A DNA stretch of 64,000 bases from Amycolatopsis saalfeldensis (GCF_900110575.1 NZ_FOEF01000014.1:124001-188000), one strand, 5' to 3'; shown: positions 17,014 through 25,030, counted from the first letter of the stretch. The notes: generated by a model from the letters alone, not told the origin. Translations and numbers: made by a program.

Positions 17014-18345
17014 TCACTGCACCCGCACAGTCTTGCGACAGGAGGCGGCAGCCGTCCGTCCATAGTGAAACCTCCGACGTCGTGTCTGCCGGTGCCGTGG
17101 TGGCACGGCGTCGTGGACGTGGTTGCGCCGCGGCGTGCGATCGGGGTCGAGCCACGGTGGTGGCAGGAACTCGGGGATACCGTTCCGCATCCGGATCGTC
17201 CAGGCGCTGTGGTGGACGATCCGATGGTGGGCAGGGCAGAGCAGGACGAGATTCGGCAGGTCGGTGGGTCCGCCCTCCGACCAGGGGATCACGTGGTGGA
17301 CGATGCACCATTTCGGGCTGCGGTCGCACCCGGGGTGGGCGCATCCCTTGTCGCGCAAGGCCAGGGCGTGTCGTTGGGACGGTGTCGCCAGTCGCGTGGT
17401 GCGTCCAAGGTGCAAGGGCTGACCTTCGGCGCCGAAGACCGCGGGCACCACCTTCGCTTCGCAGGCCTGCCGACGCAGCGCGTCGAGGCCGCCGGGAGTG
17501 GTGGACAGCGTGTCGGTCAGGCGGCCTTCGAGCTCGGCCAGGGTGACCGTGACGATCATTACCGCCCGCTCGCCGCCCTGCACAGCCAGGTCATCGCAGC
17601 GAGCCGCCAGTTCGAGGATGTCGGCAAGGGCGTCGCCGCGGCGTTCGGCCGCACTGCGCGGATCGGGACCCTCGGTATCGGGGTCACGGCGGGGTTTGGC
17701 CAGCGGCCCGAGCAGGCCGTCGAGGACGGCAGTGGCGTCCGGGTCGAGTTCACCGGCGAAGCGGGCACTGCCGTCGGGGCGGTGGGTGATGGTGAGCCGT
17801 CGCGACGGGCGCAGCTCACGGCGTTGCCGGTCGTCGGGCGGGGTGGCGTAGTCGCCCCAGTAAGCCAGCAATCGCCGTCCCGCGGTCCGCAGGGCTTCCG
17901 GCGCCGCCTGCCTGGCCAGTGAGATCAGGGTGGCTTCGTCCGCGGCGCGGTTCCCGGGCCCGATCGCTGCCGGGCAGGTGGCGAACAGGTTCACGATGGT
18001 CTGGAGGTGCTCTCGGTTGATCACCCCTTCTAGCAGGGCCTGCCCGGTCGCGGCCAGCGATGCCGGTTGTGGCGCCCCGGTCGGCGAAGAGGACGGCCTC
18101 GTCGCGTGTGCGTGCGCGACCCGGGTGGCAGCCTCGCGGCCTGAGACCCGCAGCGTCTCCCGCAGCATCGCGGCGGTGTCCTTGAACCCCAGTGCGCGGC
18201 CCAGCCCTCGTCGCTCGACCTCGTTGACGAGGCCGAGCATCTCCGCGTGATCGCGCCGGAGTTCTTCTTCGCACGCCAGGAGAAACGTGGTCAGCTCCGT
18301 ATCCGAAAGCTGCCACACCTCGTGGGTGTCTGTGGTGGTACTCAC
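17014..18345 (-). CDS. DUF222/13E12-type protein with C-terminal HNH endonuclease domain
   Basis: A 443-residue protein of the family repeated many times in actinobacterial genomes (13E12 repeats). The helical DUF222 region covers about 20-330. The HNH nuclease motif follows, with Cys-Ala-His-Pro-Gly-Cys-Asp, Val-His-His-Val-Ile-Pro-Trp, Asn-Leu-Val-Leu-Leu-Cys and His-His-Arg-Ile-Val-His (about 350-395). Function is unproven; DNA nicking and mobility have been suggested for the family. GTG at 18345 is chosen because it starts Ser-Thr-Thr-Thr just before the conserved part. Any longer reading enters the promoter and the satellite DNA. A 5-bp inverted repeat TCAGA/TCTGA lies right upstream at about 18350-18365. 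Confidence 0.85.
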   Translation of the reverse strand: MSTTTDTHEVWQLSDTELTTFLLACEEELRRDHAEMLGLVNEVERRGLGRALGFKDTAAMLRETLRVSGREAATRVAHAHATRPSSSPTGAPQPASLAATGQALLEGVINREHLQTIVNLFATCPAAIGPGNRAADEATLISLARQAAPEALRTAGRRLLAYWGDYATPPDDRQRRELRPSRRLTITHRPDGSARFAGELDPDATAVLDGLLGPLAKPRRDPDTEGPDPRSAAERRGDALADILELAARCDDLAVQGGERAVMIVTVTLAELEGRLTDTLSTTPGGLDALRRQACEAKVVPAVFGAEGQPLHLGRTTRLATPSQRHALALRDKGCAHPGCDRSPKWCIVHHVIPWSEGGPTDLPNLVLLCPAHHRIVHHSAWTIRMRNGIPEFLPPPWLDPDRTPRRNHVHDAVPPRHRQTRRRRFHYGRTAAASCRKTVRVQ

Positions 18346-18392
18346 TCCGTCAGAATACTGTCTGATCGAACGTATGGTCGTCACCCACATGG

Positions 18393-18848
18393 CTACATGT
18401 GGTGGCCGTGGACGACGGCGTGCCCCCGGCCGCGGCCGATCATCCACTTGTTCACCGGCACGGTGAACACGAAGGCGATTGCCAGCGAAATCACCAGCGA
18501 CAGCCAGAACAACACGCTCGCCAGGCCGGCGTTCATCGCGCCGGGAATGGCGACCACCACGGTGTTGTCGACGATCTCCATCACCACGATCGACACCGTG
18601 TCCGCCGCGAGCGCGACCTTGAACGCGGCCGACAGCGCCAGGCCGGACTTCAGGACGCCGCGCATTGTCAGGCCATAGCCGAAAACGAACGCGAGCACGA
18701 TCGACAGGACCACAGTGGCCGCGTTGTGCAGGCCGAACGCGGTGCCGAGAACCATGCCGAGCACCTCGCCGATGGCGCAACCGGTGAGGCAGTGCAGCGT
18801 TGCCTGGGCTGCGGTGGACCAGGACGTGCCGTGTTGATGTGTGGTCAT
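18393..18848 (-). CDS. DUF4396 membrane protein under a CsoR-like operator
   Basis: A 151-residue membrane protein with four or so helices. It has His-rich ends (Thr-Thr-His-Gln-His-Gly at the start; His-Ala-Val-Val-His-Gly-His-His-Met at the end) and the DUF4396 signature Cys-Leu-Thr-Gly-Cys-Ala-Ile-Gly-Glu. The His-rich termini and paired cysteines suit copper binding or transport, but the function is not established. No Shine-Dalgarno sequence is visible. A -10-like TATCTT (18861-18856) would place the transcript start on the ATG, so the mRNA is probably leaderless. The operator at 18859-18875 overlaps this element. Confidence 0.82.
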   Translation of the reverse strand: MTTHQHGTSWSTAAQATLHCLTGCAIGEVLGMVLGTAFGLHNAATVVLSIVLAFVFGYGLTMRGVLKSGLALSAAFKVALAADTVSIVVMEIVDNTVVVAIPGAMNAGLASVLFWLSLVISLAIAFVFTVPVNKWMIGRGRGHAVVHGHHM

Positions 18849-18858
18849 GGTGTGGAAG

Positions 18859-18875
18859 ATACCCCATGGGGGTAT
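18859..18875. promoter_or_regulatory. CsoR-type copper operator
   Basis: ATACCCC-ATG-GGGGTAT is a perfect 17-bp palindrome that fits the copper-sensing CsoR/RicR consensus (TACCC...GGGTA). It overlaps the predicted -10 of the DUF4396 gene, as expected for Cu(I)-released repression. No csoR gene is in the window. Confidence 0.75.
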
Positions 18876-18915
18876 TTGTGGCCAGGTTTGGTGACACGGG
18901 GCACGGCTGGGTCGC

Positions 18916-18954
18916 GGGGGGGGGTGGGGCGGTGGGGCGGTGGGGCGGTGGGGA
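18916..18954 (+). other. G-quadruplex-prone tract
   Basis: Four or more runs of four G (a run of nine, then three GGGG runs separated by CGGT or T) occur on the plus strand within 40 bases. This meets the usual pattern for an intramolecular G-quadruplex. It lies 40 bases upstream of the CsoR operator. Confidence 0.6.
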
Positions 18955-19126
18955 CAGGAGGCGGAGTTCGCGGCATGGCGACACCACAGCGCGACGGCTT
19001 CGGTGCGGCGGAGTGAGGCAGCACGGCGGTGCAGCGGTTACGCGGCACGGCGGTGCAGCGGTTTCGCGGCGCGGCGACGCGGCACGGCGACGCAGCACTG
19101 CGGCGGTGCAGCGGCTTCGCGGCACA

Positions 19127-19246
19127 GTGGTTTCGCCGCACGGCGGTGCGGTGGTTTCGCCGCACGGCGGTGCGGTGGTTTCGCCGCACGGCGGTGCGGT
19201 GGTTTCGCCGCACGGCGGTGCGGTGGTTTCGCCGCACGGCGGCACG
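19127..19246 (+). repeat. 24-bp perfect tandem repeat inside the satellite
   Basis: Four identical consecutive 24-base units begin at 19127, 19151, 19175 and 19199, each starting GTGGTTTCGCCGCACGGCGG. A fifth at 19223 diverges in its last bases. Identity between units indicates recent amplification by slippage or unequal exchange. Confidence 0.92.
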
Positions 19247-19669
19247 GCGGCACGGCGGCACGGCGGCACGGCGGCACGGCGGCACGGCGGCACGGCGGCA
19301 CGGCGCGGCGCGGCGTGGCGACACGGCGCGGCGCGGCGGTGCGGCGGTGCGGCGGTGCGGCGTGGCGACACGGCGCGGCGCGGCGGTGCGGCGGTGCGGC
19401 GGTGCGGCGGTGCGGCGGTGCGGCGGTGCGGCGGCACGGCGCTGCGGTGCGGCCGCCTAGCTATGCGAAGACACAGCGACTTCCCGGCATGGCGCAGCGG
19501 CAGTGAAACGGTGCAGCGCAGCGGCGTGGCGGCAGTGCCGTGGCGTGGCAGCAGTGGCGTGGCGTGGCAGCAGTGCAGCGCAGCACAGTGGCGTGACCGC
19601 GCGGCAGCCCCGCTACTTAGTAGCCCAGCAGCGACGCAGAGCAGCGCGTAGCAGTGACGGCAGCACAGC

Positions 19670-19704
19670 GGCTTCGCGGAGTCCGGATCGAACCCCGCGA
19701 AGCC
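19670..19704 (-). terminator. Stem-loop downstream of the DUF305 gene
   Basis: GGCTTCGCGG (19670-19679) and CCGCGAAGCC (19695-19704) form a perfect 10-bp stem with a 15-base loop. It is 90 bases past the DUF305 stop on the minus strand and just ahead of the satellite, so it may stop transcription before the repeat array. Confidence 0.5.
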
Positions 19705-19793
19705 GATGCCTGCCAAGGGCCGCGGAGGCGACAAGAGATGCCAAGCCGGCCCCAACCGTCCCAGGGAATCCAGGGGCCCAGCAGCTCAGGGAA

Positions 19794-20342
19794 TCAGCTG
19801 CCGAGCAGGGATTTCATTGTGGTGATTTCGGTTTGTTGGGTGTCGGTGATGTGCTGGGCCATGGCTTTCGCGCCGGGGTCCTGGCCTTGGGCCAGCTCGG
19901 TGCGGGACATGGTGATGGCGCCCTCGTGGTGCTGGATCATCAGTTCCAGCCACTTGCGGTCGTAGGCCTGGTCGCGCAACTGGTCCAGGCCCGCGGTGTC
20001 GACCATGCCGGACATGGACGTGCCGTGGTCCATTCCGCCCATCTCGCCCGTGGCGGGCGGTGGGGCGCCCCAGGTCTTCAGCCAGGCGGTGAGCTGGTCG
20101 ATCTCCGGTTGCTGGGCCTGTTGGATCTGGGTCGCGAGATCGATCAGCCGGGGGTTCGCGGTGTGCTGCGGCACGGGCGCGGCCATCTCGACCGCTTGCC
20201 GGTGGTGCGGGACCATGCCTTGCGCGAAGGTGACGTCCGCGGCGTTGTGGGCGGGCGGTGAGGCGGGGGCAGGCTGCGAGCAGCCGGCCAGCACCACGGC
20301 GATCACGGGCAGCACGAGGCCCGCCAGGAACTTGCGTTTCAT
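19794..20342 (-). CDS. DUF305 lipoprotein, probably copper-associated
   Basis: A 182-residue lipoprotein with signal and lipobox Val-Val-Leu-Ala-Gly-Cys. The ferritin-like DUF305 domain has two metal-site motifs: Gln-Gly-Met-Val-Pro-His-His-Arg-Gln-Ala and Met-Ile-Gln-His-His-Glu-Gly-Ala. A Met/His segment (Gly-Glu-Met-Gly-Gly-Met-Asp-His-Gly) lies between them. Such proteins accompany copper-resistance genes. ATG at 20342 has GAGGAAG seven bases upstream; the longer reading from 20399 has no support. It follows the DUF6153 gene by 57 bases, probably in one operon under the site at 20826-20842. Confidence 0.88.
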   Translation of the reverse strand: MKRKFLAGLVLPVIAVVLAGCSQPAPASPPAHNAADVTFAQGMVPHHRQAVEMAAPVPQHTANPRLIDLATQIQQAQQPEIDQLTAWLKTWGAPPPATGEMGGMDHGTSMSGMVDTAGLDQLRDQAYDRKWLELMIQHHEGAITMSRTELAQGQDPGAKAMAQHITDTQQTEITTMKSLLGS

Positions 20343-20399
20343 GAGTTTCTTCCTCACTGAGGGACAGCGAAAGCCAGGGACACGGGAAAACCGGTCCAC

Positions 20400-20807
20400 T
20401 CAGATCCGCAGCACACAGGAGGCAGTGAGGAGGTCTCTGCCGCTCCGCCAGGGCGGTGGGCGCGCGTCACCCGCCGTTCCCGGGCGGCGCGCGATCGTCG
20501 GACGGCCTGCCCGCCACATCAGCAGGACGGCCAGCAGCAATCCCGCGACGGCCAGCAAGACGGCCAGGCAGAGGTGCAGCATCGAGTGCATCGCACCGTC
20601 CATCCCGGCCGGTGCGGCAGCCTCAACGCCGTGGGTCATCGAGACACCAGCCACCGAGACGGCAGTCATCGAGACACCGGCCATCGGCATGTCAGCACCG
20701 TCCGGCGCCGCCACGTGATGCATGGCGACCACCCCCAGCATCACCGCGCCGAGCAGCATCCAGCGCGCCAGGAACGCGACCGGGGCAGCAGCCGAACGGG
20801 GTGTCAT
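20400..20807 (-). CDS. DUF6153-like small membrane protein, Met/His-rich loop
   Basis: A 135-residue protein with two transmembrane helices (about 10-30 and 75-97). Between them is an extracytoplasmic loop rich in Met and His, with Met-Pro-Met-Ala-Gly-Val-Ser-Met and Met-Asp-Gly-Ala-Met-His-Ser-Met-Leu-His. This matches DUF6153, a family often found beside DUF305 in actinobacteria. Copper binding in the loop is an inference. The ATG lacks a clear Shine-Dalgarno sequence. A -10-like TAGGGT (20821-20816) would give a nearly leaderless transcript. First gene of the pair with DUF305. Confidence 0.75.
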   Translation of the reverse strand: MTPRSAAAPVAFLARWMLLGAVMLGVVAMHHVAAPDGADMPMAGVSMTAVSVAGVSMTHGVEAAAPAGMDGAMHSMLHLCLAVLLAVAGLLLAVLLMWRAGRPTIARRPGTAGDARPPPWRSGRDLLTASCVLRI

Positions 20808-20825
20808 CGCCGATCACCCTAACCC

Positions 20826-20842
20826 ATACCCCGAACGGGTAC
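20826..20842. promoter_or_regulatory. CsoR-like operator upstream of DUF6153-DUF305
   Basis: ATACCCC-GAA-CGGGTAC matches the 18859-18875 palindrome in the left arm and in five of seven right-arm positions, with the same 17-bp size. It sits 19 bases upstream of the DUF6153 ATG, just above the probable -10. A shared copper regulator would link the two transcription units. Confidence 0.6.
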
Positions 20843-20976
20843 CAACCGCGCCACGGCCACGATCAACTCACTTCAGTAACCCTTTGCACACAACCGGTTG
20901 ACCCCCGTGAGCGGTCTCCCCTACCTTGCCTCCAGGTCTCCACCGTGCAGACCGCTAAACAGAAGGAATGGTGGGG

Positions 20977-21993
20977 ATGCGAGGGCCGACGAAGACGCTT
21001 GTGCTGGGCGTCGTGGCGCTGCTCGGGGTGGTGGCCGTCCTCGTGGGCTGCTCCGGCGGGCTCGGGCAGGCGCCGCCGGACGCGCCGGTCAAGATCGCGT
21101 TCGTGCCGAAGGTCGCGGGCCTCCCCTACTTCGACGCGATGAACACCGGCGGCCTGAACGCGGCGCAGCAGCTGGGCGCGCAGTGGGTCGAGCGCGGGCC
21201 CGCGACGGTCGACCCCGCCGCGCAGACGGCGATCCTGCGTGACCTGATCACCGAGCACTTCAACGTGATCGCCGTGGCGCCCAACGACCCCGCCGCGCTC
21301 GCGCCCGTGATCGCGGACGCGCGGGCGCAGGGCATCCACGTGCTCACCACCGACACCGACGCGGCGGGCTCGCAGCGCGAGGTGTTCGTCAACCAGGCCA
21401 CCGCCGACGGGGTCGGCACCGCGCTGGTCGACGCGCTGATGGCCAAGACCGGCGGCGCCGGCAAGTTCGCCATCGTCTCGTGCGGGGCGACCGCGGCGAA
21501 CCTCAACGCGTGGACCGCCGTCGAGAAGGCGTACACCGCTGAGCACTACCCCCGGGCGCAGATCGTCGACACCGTGTACGCCGGCGAGGACACCGCCACC
21601 GCGACGACGCTCGCGAAGCAGATCCTCGTCCAGCACCCGGATCTGGCCGGGCTGATCGGGCAGTGCACCACGGCCGCGCCCGGGGTCGCGCAGGCCGTGC
21701 GCGACCAGCAGAAGATCGGCCAGGTGTACACAGTGGGCGTCGGCACGCCGCAGACGATGAAGCCGTACCTGCTCGACGGCTCGTCCTCGATGTCCGTGTT
21801 GTGGGACGTCCAGGCGCTCGGCTACCTCACCGCGTGGACGGCCGAGCAGCTCGCGCAGGGCAAGCCGCTCGGCCCCAGCAACAACGTCAGCCTCGAGCTG
21901 CCGACGGTCAAGTACGACGCGACCACGAAGACCATCCTCCTGGGCGACCCCCTGCGGATCACCCAGGACAATGTGGACCAGTACAAGTACTGA
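20977..21993 (+). CDS. Orphan sugar-binding lipoprotein (RhaS/RbsB-like periplasmic-binding fold)
   Basis: A 338-residue substrate-binding protein of the PBP type 1 fold. A signal peptide with lipobox Val-Leu-Val-Gly-Cys is followed by the two-lobed sugar-binding domain. It opens with Ile-Ala-Phe-Val-Pro-Lys and contains Asp-Thr-Asp-Ala-Ala-Gly-Ser. The layout resembles rhamnose- or autoinducer-2-type binding proteins of ABC importers. ATG at 20977 is chosen because AAGGA lies nine bases before it; the ATG at 20968 abuts that site. No ATPase or permease is adjacent, so it must use components encoded elsewhere or act as a sensor. It converges on the phytase-like gene with seven bases between stops. 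Confidence 0.85.
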   Translation: MRGPTKTLVLGVVALLGVVAVLVGCSGGLGQAPPDAPVKIAFVPKVAGLPYFDAMNTGGLNAAQQLGAQWVERGPATVDPAAQTAILRDLITEHFNVIAVAPNDPAALAPVIADARAQGIHVLTTDTDAAGSQREVFVNQATADGVGTALVDALMAKTGGAGKFAIVSCGATAANLNAWTAVEKAYTAEHYPRAQIVDTVYAGEDTATATTLAKQILVQHPDLAGLIGQCTTAAPGVAQAVRDQQKIGQVYTVGVGTPQTMKPYLLDGSSSMSVLWDVQALGYLTAWTAEQLAQGKPLGPSNNVSLELPTVKYDATTKTILLGDPLRITQDNVDQYKY

Positions 21994-22000
21994 CCGGGCC

Positions 22001-23635
22001 TCAGCGGACGTCGATCGTCACGGTCGCGGTGCTGGTGCGCGCCGGCAGCTTCGTGGTGTCCACGGCCAGGTACTCGCCGTCGTCCTGGCGGCCGTCCGGC
22101 AGCGTCTTCGGGTGCAGGGTGTACGGGGCGGCCGTGTTCGCCACCGCGTCGATGCCGAAGTCGTTGTCGTTGCTGATCACCAGGGTCCGGCCGCCGTCGG
22201 TGGTCGCGACGCCCTCCACCTTGTCGTGGCCGAAGAAGCCGCCGGCCGGGTCGAGGTTCGTGACCAGCGCGCCGAGGTCGAGGTACAGCTTCTTCGACAC
22301 GGCCCGCACACCCACCTTCGCGAGGTCGTTCACGGCCTCGTCGGTGGTGTCCTTGCCGACGTAGGCGTCGATGCTCTTCTGGTCGGCGCCGACGAGCAGG
22401 CCGCCCTTCGCCGCGTCGTACGGCGCGTCCTTCACCTTCTCCCCCGGCCCGACGTCGGTCGCGCCGGACAGGTCGATCTCGAACAGCTTCTTGTACGCGG
22501 CGGGCTCGACGTGGCCGTCACGCTCGTCCACGAGGAACTTCGTCGACGACAGCGCGGTGATCTCGCTGACCGCCGTTCCCGTGTCGTCGGGGTTGTCGAG
22601 CAGGTAGAGGTACTCGTGCGTCGCGCGGGTCTTCAGGTCGACGGTGACGATCCGCAGCGTGGTGACGTTGCCGGGCTTCTTGGTCAGGTCCGGCTGCTGC
22701 AGCGCGGACTGCATGATGCCGACGAGCGTCCGCCCGTCCGGGGTGAGGGCGAGGCCTTCCATGCCCTTGTTCGGCACGCGGTACTTCAGCTCCTTCGGCA
22801 GCGAGCCGTCGAACGGCGAGAGCCGCTCGATCGCGCGGCCGTCTGCGCGGAAGTGCGTGATGAACGGGCCGTACTCGTCCGACACCCAGAACGTGCCGTC
22901 GCGCTGGGCCACCAGGCCCTCGGAGTCGTACCCGTTCGCGGACGCGGGCAGCGGTTTCCCGTTCAGGTCCACGATCTTCTCGCCGGTGTCGGCGGTGGTG
23001 CTGACCTGCCCGTTGTACGGCGAGCCGTCGGCCGCGCGCAGCGGGATCCGCTTCTCCAGCACCGCTTTCCCGTCGCGGAGCCGGAACCGGCCGATCGCGG
23101 GGTCGAACGCGGGCAGCGGCTCCACTTTGGACCCGTCCGGGGCGTCGACGTTGGGGCCGCGGTCGGTGAGGCCGTAGAACTCGCCGGGCGCCCCGGGCAC
23201 CGGCGTCAGCGCGGAACCGAAGGCGCCGCCGGTGAGCGGCACGCCGCCGACCGTCGCGAGCGGCGGCAGGTTCGTCGGGTACAGCCGGACGGCGTCCGTC
23301 GCCGTGTAGGTGAAGGTGTCCTGGCCGTGGAAGCCGGGCGCCGGGGTGTAGCGGAACGTGCCGTCGGCGCCGATCGCGAGGGAGCCGTGCGCGGGCGCGG
23401 TGTGCCGGACCACGGCGCCGCCGGAAGCGACCGTGCGGCCGTGGGCGCCGAGTGCGTCGTTGCCGAGCACGCCGTCGCCGCGGACTTGCAGGGTCTGGCC
23501 GGACCGCGCCCGGTAGTGGTCGTCGCGGGCGGCGGATTGGTGGCCATTGCCCGGCGCTGCCCCCGATGCGGTGCCGGTCGCCACCAGCGGCAGGGCCAGC
23601 AGCCCCGCGACAACCCCGAATCTCACGCGCTTCAT
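22001..23635 (-). CDS. Secreted esterase-like phytase-family protein with N-terminal Ig-like domain
   Basis: A 544-residue exported protein. A signal peptide (about 1-26) precedes a cadherin/VCBS-like beta-sandwich domain (about 35-120) with Gly-Asp-Gly-Val-Leu-Gly-Asn-Asp and Phe-His-Gly-Gln-Asp-Thr-Phe-Thr-Tyr. The C-terminal beta-propeller (about 125-530) is of the esterase-like phytase type, with Gly-Leu-Thr-Asp-Arg-Gly-Pro-Asn, Asp-Ser-Glu-Gly-Leu, Val-Ser-Asp-Glu-Tyr-Gly-Pro and Glu-Gly-Leu-Ala-Leu-Thr-Pro-Asp. Members are annotated as phytase or phosphodiesterase-like, but activity is rarely shown. GGAGGAGGA precedes the ATG. Confidence 0.85.
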   Translation of the reverse strand: MKRVRFGVVAGLLALPLVATGTASGAAPGNGHQSAARDDHYRARSGQTLQVRGDGVLGNDALGAHGRTVASGGAVVRHTAPAHGSLAIGADGTFRYTPAPGFHGQDTFTYTATDAVRLYPTNLPPLATVGGVPLTGGAFGSALTPVPGAPGEFYGLTDRGPNVDAPDGSKVEPLPAFDPAIGRFRLRDGKAVLEKRIPLRAADGSPYNGQVSTTADTGEKIVDLNGKPLPASANGYDSEGLVAQRDGTFWVSDEYGPFITHFRADGRAIERLSPFDGSLPKELKYRVPNKGMEGLALTPDGRTLVGIMQSALQQPDLTKKPGNVTTLRIVTVDLKTRATHEYLYLLDNPDDTGTAVSEITALSSTKFLVDERDGHVEPAAYKKLFEIDLSGATDVGPGEKVKDAPYDAAKGGLLVGADQKSIDAYVGKDTTDEAVNDLAKVGVRAVSKKLYLDLGALVTNLDPAGGFFGHDKVEGVATTDGGRTLVISNDNDFGIDAVANTAAPYTLHPKTLPDGRQDDGEYLAVDTTKLPARTSTATVTIDVR

Positions 23636-23726
23636 CCGTGTTCTCCTCCTCCGACGTCCGGTGACGCCGGAGGAGGAGTCTTCGCGGCCGAGTTGGACGG
23701 TGGCCGTCTTCGAGGCGAAACCCCGG

Positions 23727-25025
23727 TTAACGGCCGCGTCTCACCCGACCGACGGCGGCGCCGACGCCGAGCACCAGGATCAGCACGGTCAGGCCCCAGC
23801 GGCGCTGCTCCTTGACGTGGGCCGCGGTGTTGTCGACCGGCGCGGCGCTCGGCTGGGGCTTGGGGTGCCCGGACGGCGTCGGGCTCGGCGTCGGTGTCGC
23901 GGACGGCGTCGGGGCCGGGGACTCGGACGGCGTCGGGCCGACCGATCGCGGTTGCGGCGACGGCTGTTCCACGAGTACCGGCGCGTCCGGCGGCGGAGGC
24001 AGCGGGGGCAACGGCGACGGCGTGGGGCTCTGGGACGACGGCGGCGGCGAACTCGACGAGGACGGCGGCGGGCTCGACGAGGACGACGGAGGGGGCGAAG
24101 ACGACGGCGGCGGTGAAGAAGACGGTGGCGAAGAGGACGGTGGCGAAGAGGACGGTGGCGCCGAGGAGACCAGACAACCCGCGGCATCGGAGCTGACCAA
24201 CGGCGGCCCCGTGCTGATCTCCACCGCCGGACCGGAGCCGTCGAGGGGCAGCCGATACGTGACGCTGCGGTAGCCGATCCGGTTCGCGGTCGCGTACAAC
24301 GTGTGGTCCGGTCCCAGCACCACCGCCCCGTACGCGTTGGCCGCCGGAAAACGCAAGCCTGACACCGGTTCCACGCGCCCGGTCCGCGGGTCGATCGTGA
24401 CCACCCGGCCGTGCCCCGCGAACGACATGGAGACGCCGTACAGCATTCCGGACGCCGGGTCGTAGGCGAAATCGTCGACGCCGGAGGCCAGCACCACGGG
24501 CCGCAGCTGCACCCGGCCGGTCACGGTGAGGTAGTCCGGGCTCGCCGGGTCGATGTCCACTGTGTACAGATCGTCGGCGCGCTGGAGGTACCAGGTGCTG
24601 CCGTCGATCGCGCCGGCCGTCGCGCCGGTGGCCCAGCTCCACCCGCCGCGGCGGCCCTGGCGGCCGACCGGGCCGAGGTCGGCGACCTGCCCGGAGCGCG
24701 AGATCTCCACGGCGTGGGCGCCGTCGCGGAACACACCGTGGCGCGGCGCGTCGGCGACGCCGTAAACCACGTCCTGCTCGGCGGAGTAGGCGATCGCGTT
24801 CAGCGCGTAGCCGGTTTCGCCGAGTTCGCGGCGCATCCCGTCGGGCGCCGTGAGGCGCACGACCGAGGACGCGCCGGGGAGTTCGTTCTCCACCTGGAGG
24901 ATGTCGCAGCCGGACGGCGCCGCGGCGGACGTCCGGCCGGGTGGGCCGAGCAGGCCGGAAACGGCCAGCAGTCCCGAAACGACGACAGCGGCGGCCAGCG
25001 GGGGCAGGAGGCGGACGAGGCGCAC
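23727..25025 (-). CDS. Cell-surface DUF6923-like protein with Pro/Ser-rich stalk and C-terminal anchor
   Basis: A 432-residue exported protein. After a signal sequence (about 1-35), a beta-propeller-like domain resembling DUF6923 (about 40-285) has Asn-Ala-Ile-Ala-Tyr and Tyr-Gly-Val repeats. A low-complexity stalk of Pro-Pro-Ser-Ser-Ser units and then Pro/Thr-rich sequence spans about 290-400. A C-terminal transmembrane helix and an Arg-rich tail suggest membrane anchoring with the stalk crossing the wall. Function is unknown. GTG at 25025 is six bases past the stop of the DUF4239 gene with no own ribosome site, so it is probably translated by coupling. The Gly/Asp-rich opposite-strand ORF is a shadow of the repeat. 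Confidence 0.78.
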   Translation of the reverse strand: MRLVRLLPPLAAAVVVSGLLAVSGLLGPPGRTSAAAPSGCDILQVENELPGASSVVRLTAPDGMRRELGETGYALNAIAYSAEQDVVYGVADAPRHGVFRDGAHAVEISRSGQVADLGPVGRQGRRGGWSWATGATAGAIDGSTWYLQRADDLYTVDIDPASPDYLTVTGRVQLRPVVLASGVDDFAYDPASGMLYGVSMSFAGHGRVVTIDPRTGRVEPVSGLRFPAANAYGAVVLGPDHTLYATANRIGYRSVTYRLPLDGSGPAVEISTGPPLVSSDAAGCLVSSAPPSSSPPSSSPPSSSPPPSSSPPPSSSSSPPPSSSSSPPPSSQSPTPSPLPPLPPPPDAPVLVEQPSPQPRSVGPTPSESPAPTPSATPTPSPTPSGHPKPQPSAAPVDNTAAHVKEQRRWGLTVLILVLGVGAAVGRVRRGR

Positions 25026-25030
25026 GGCGG

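Larger units (their letters stand above)
18916..19453. repeat. Degenerate satellite with 8-bp periodicity
   Basis: About 540 bases are dominated by tandem 8-mers of the form (T/C)(G/A)(C/G)GGCGG. GGTGGGGC units come first (about 18925-18953). A less regular stretch with TTCGCGGC variants follows, then 24-bp (three-unit) repeats at 19127-19246. CACGGCGG units (about 19236-19300) and TGCGGCGG units (about 19338-19435) complete it. Because 8 is not a multiple of 3 and stop codons are absent from the unit, long spurious ORFs appear in all frames. I regard it as non-coding. It lies between the end of the DUF305 gene and the promoter of the DUF4396 gene. A decayed, still repetitive tail continues to about 19665. 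Confidence 0.9.

Noticed and set aside
17014-18345. Group I/II intron or homing endonuclease insertion
   Set aside because: The HNH domain belongs to the stand-alone DUF222/13E12 family; no split host gene or intron structure is adjacent.
18916-19453. CRISPR array
   Set aside because: The units are contiguous with no unique spacers, of 8 or 24 bases, and no cas gene is present.
19029-19460. Repetitive Arg/Gly/Ala protein coded by the satellite
   Set aside because: The 8-bp period shifts through all frames, all six frames are open because the unit lacks stops, and no ribosome site or conserved segment is seen.
18346-19755. N-terminal extension of the HNH protein through the satellite DNA
   Set aside because: The extension crosses the DUF4396 gene, a copper operator and tandem repeats. 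The conserved protein begins at GTG 18345.
20843-20976. Riboswitch ahead of the orphan binding protein
   Set aside because: The 130-base leader shows no strong conserved stem arrangement; only an ordinary ribosome site is visible.
23812-24273. Gly/Asp-rich plus-strand ORF
   Set aside because: It mirrors the Pro/Ser repeat of the minus-strand surface protein and has no independent evidence.
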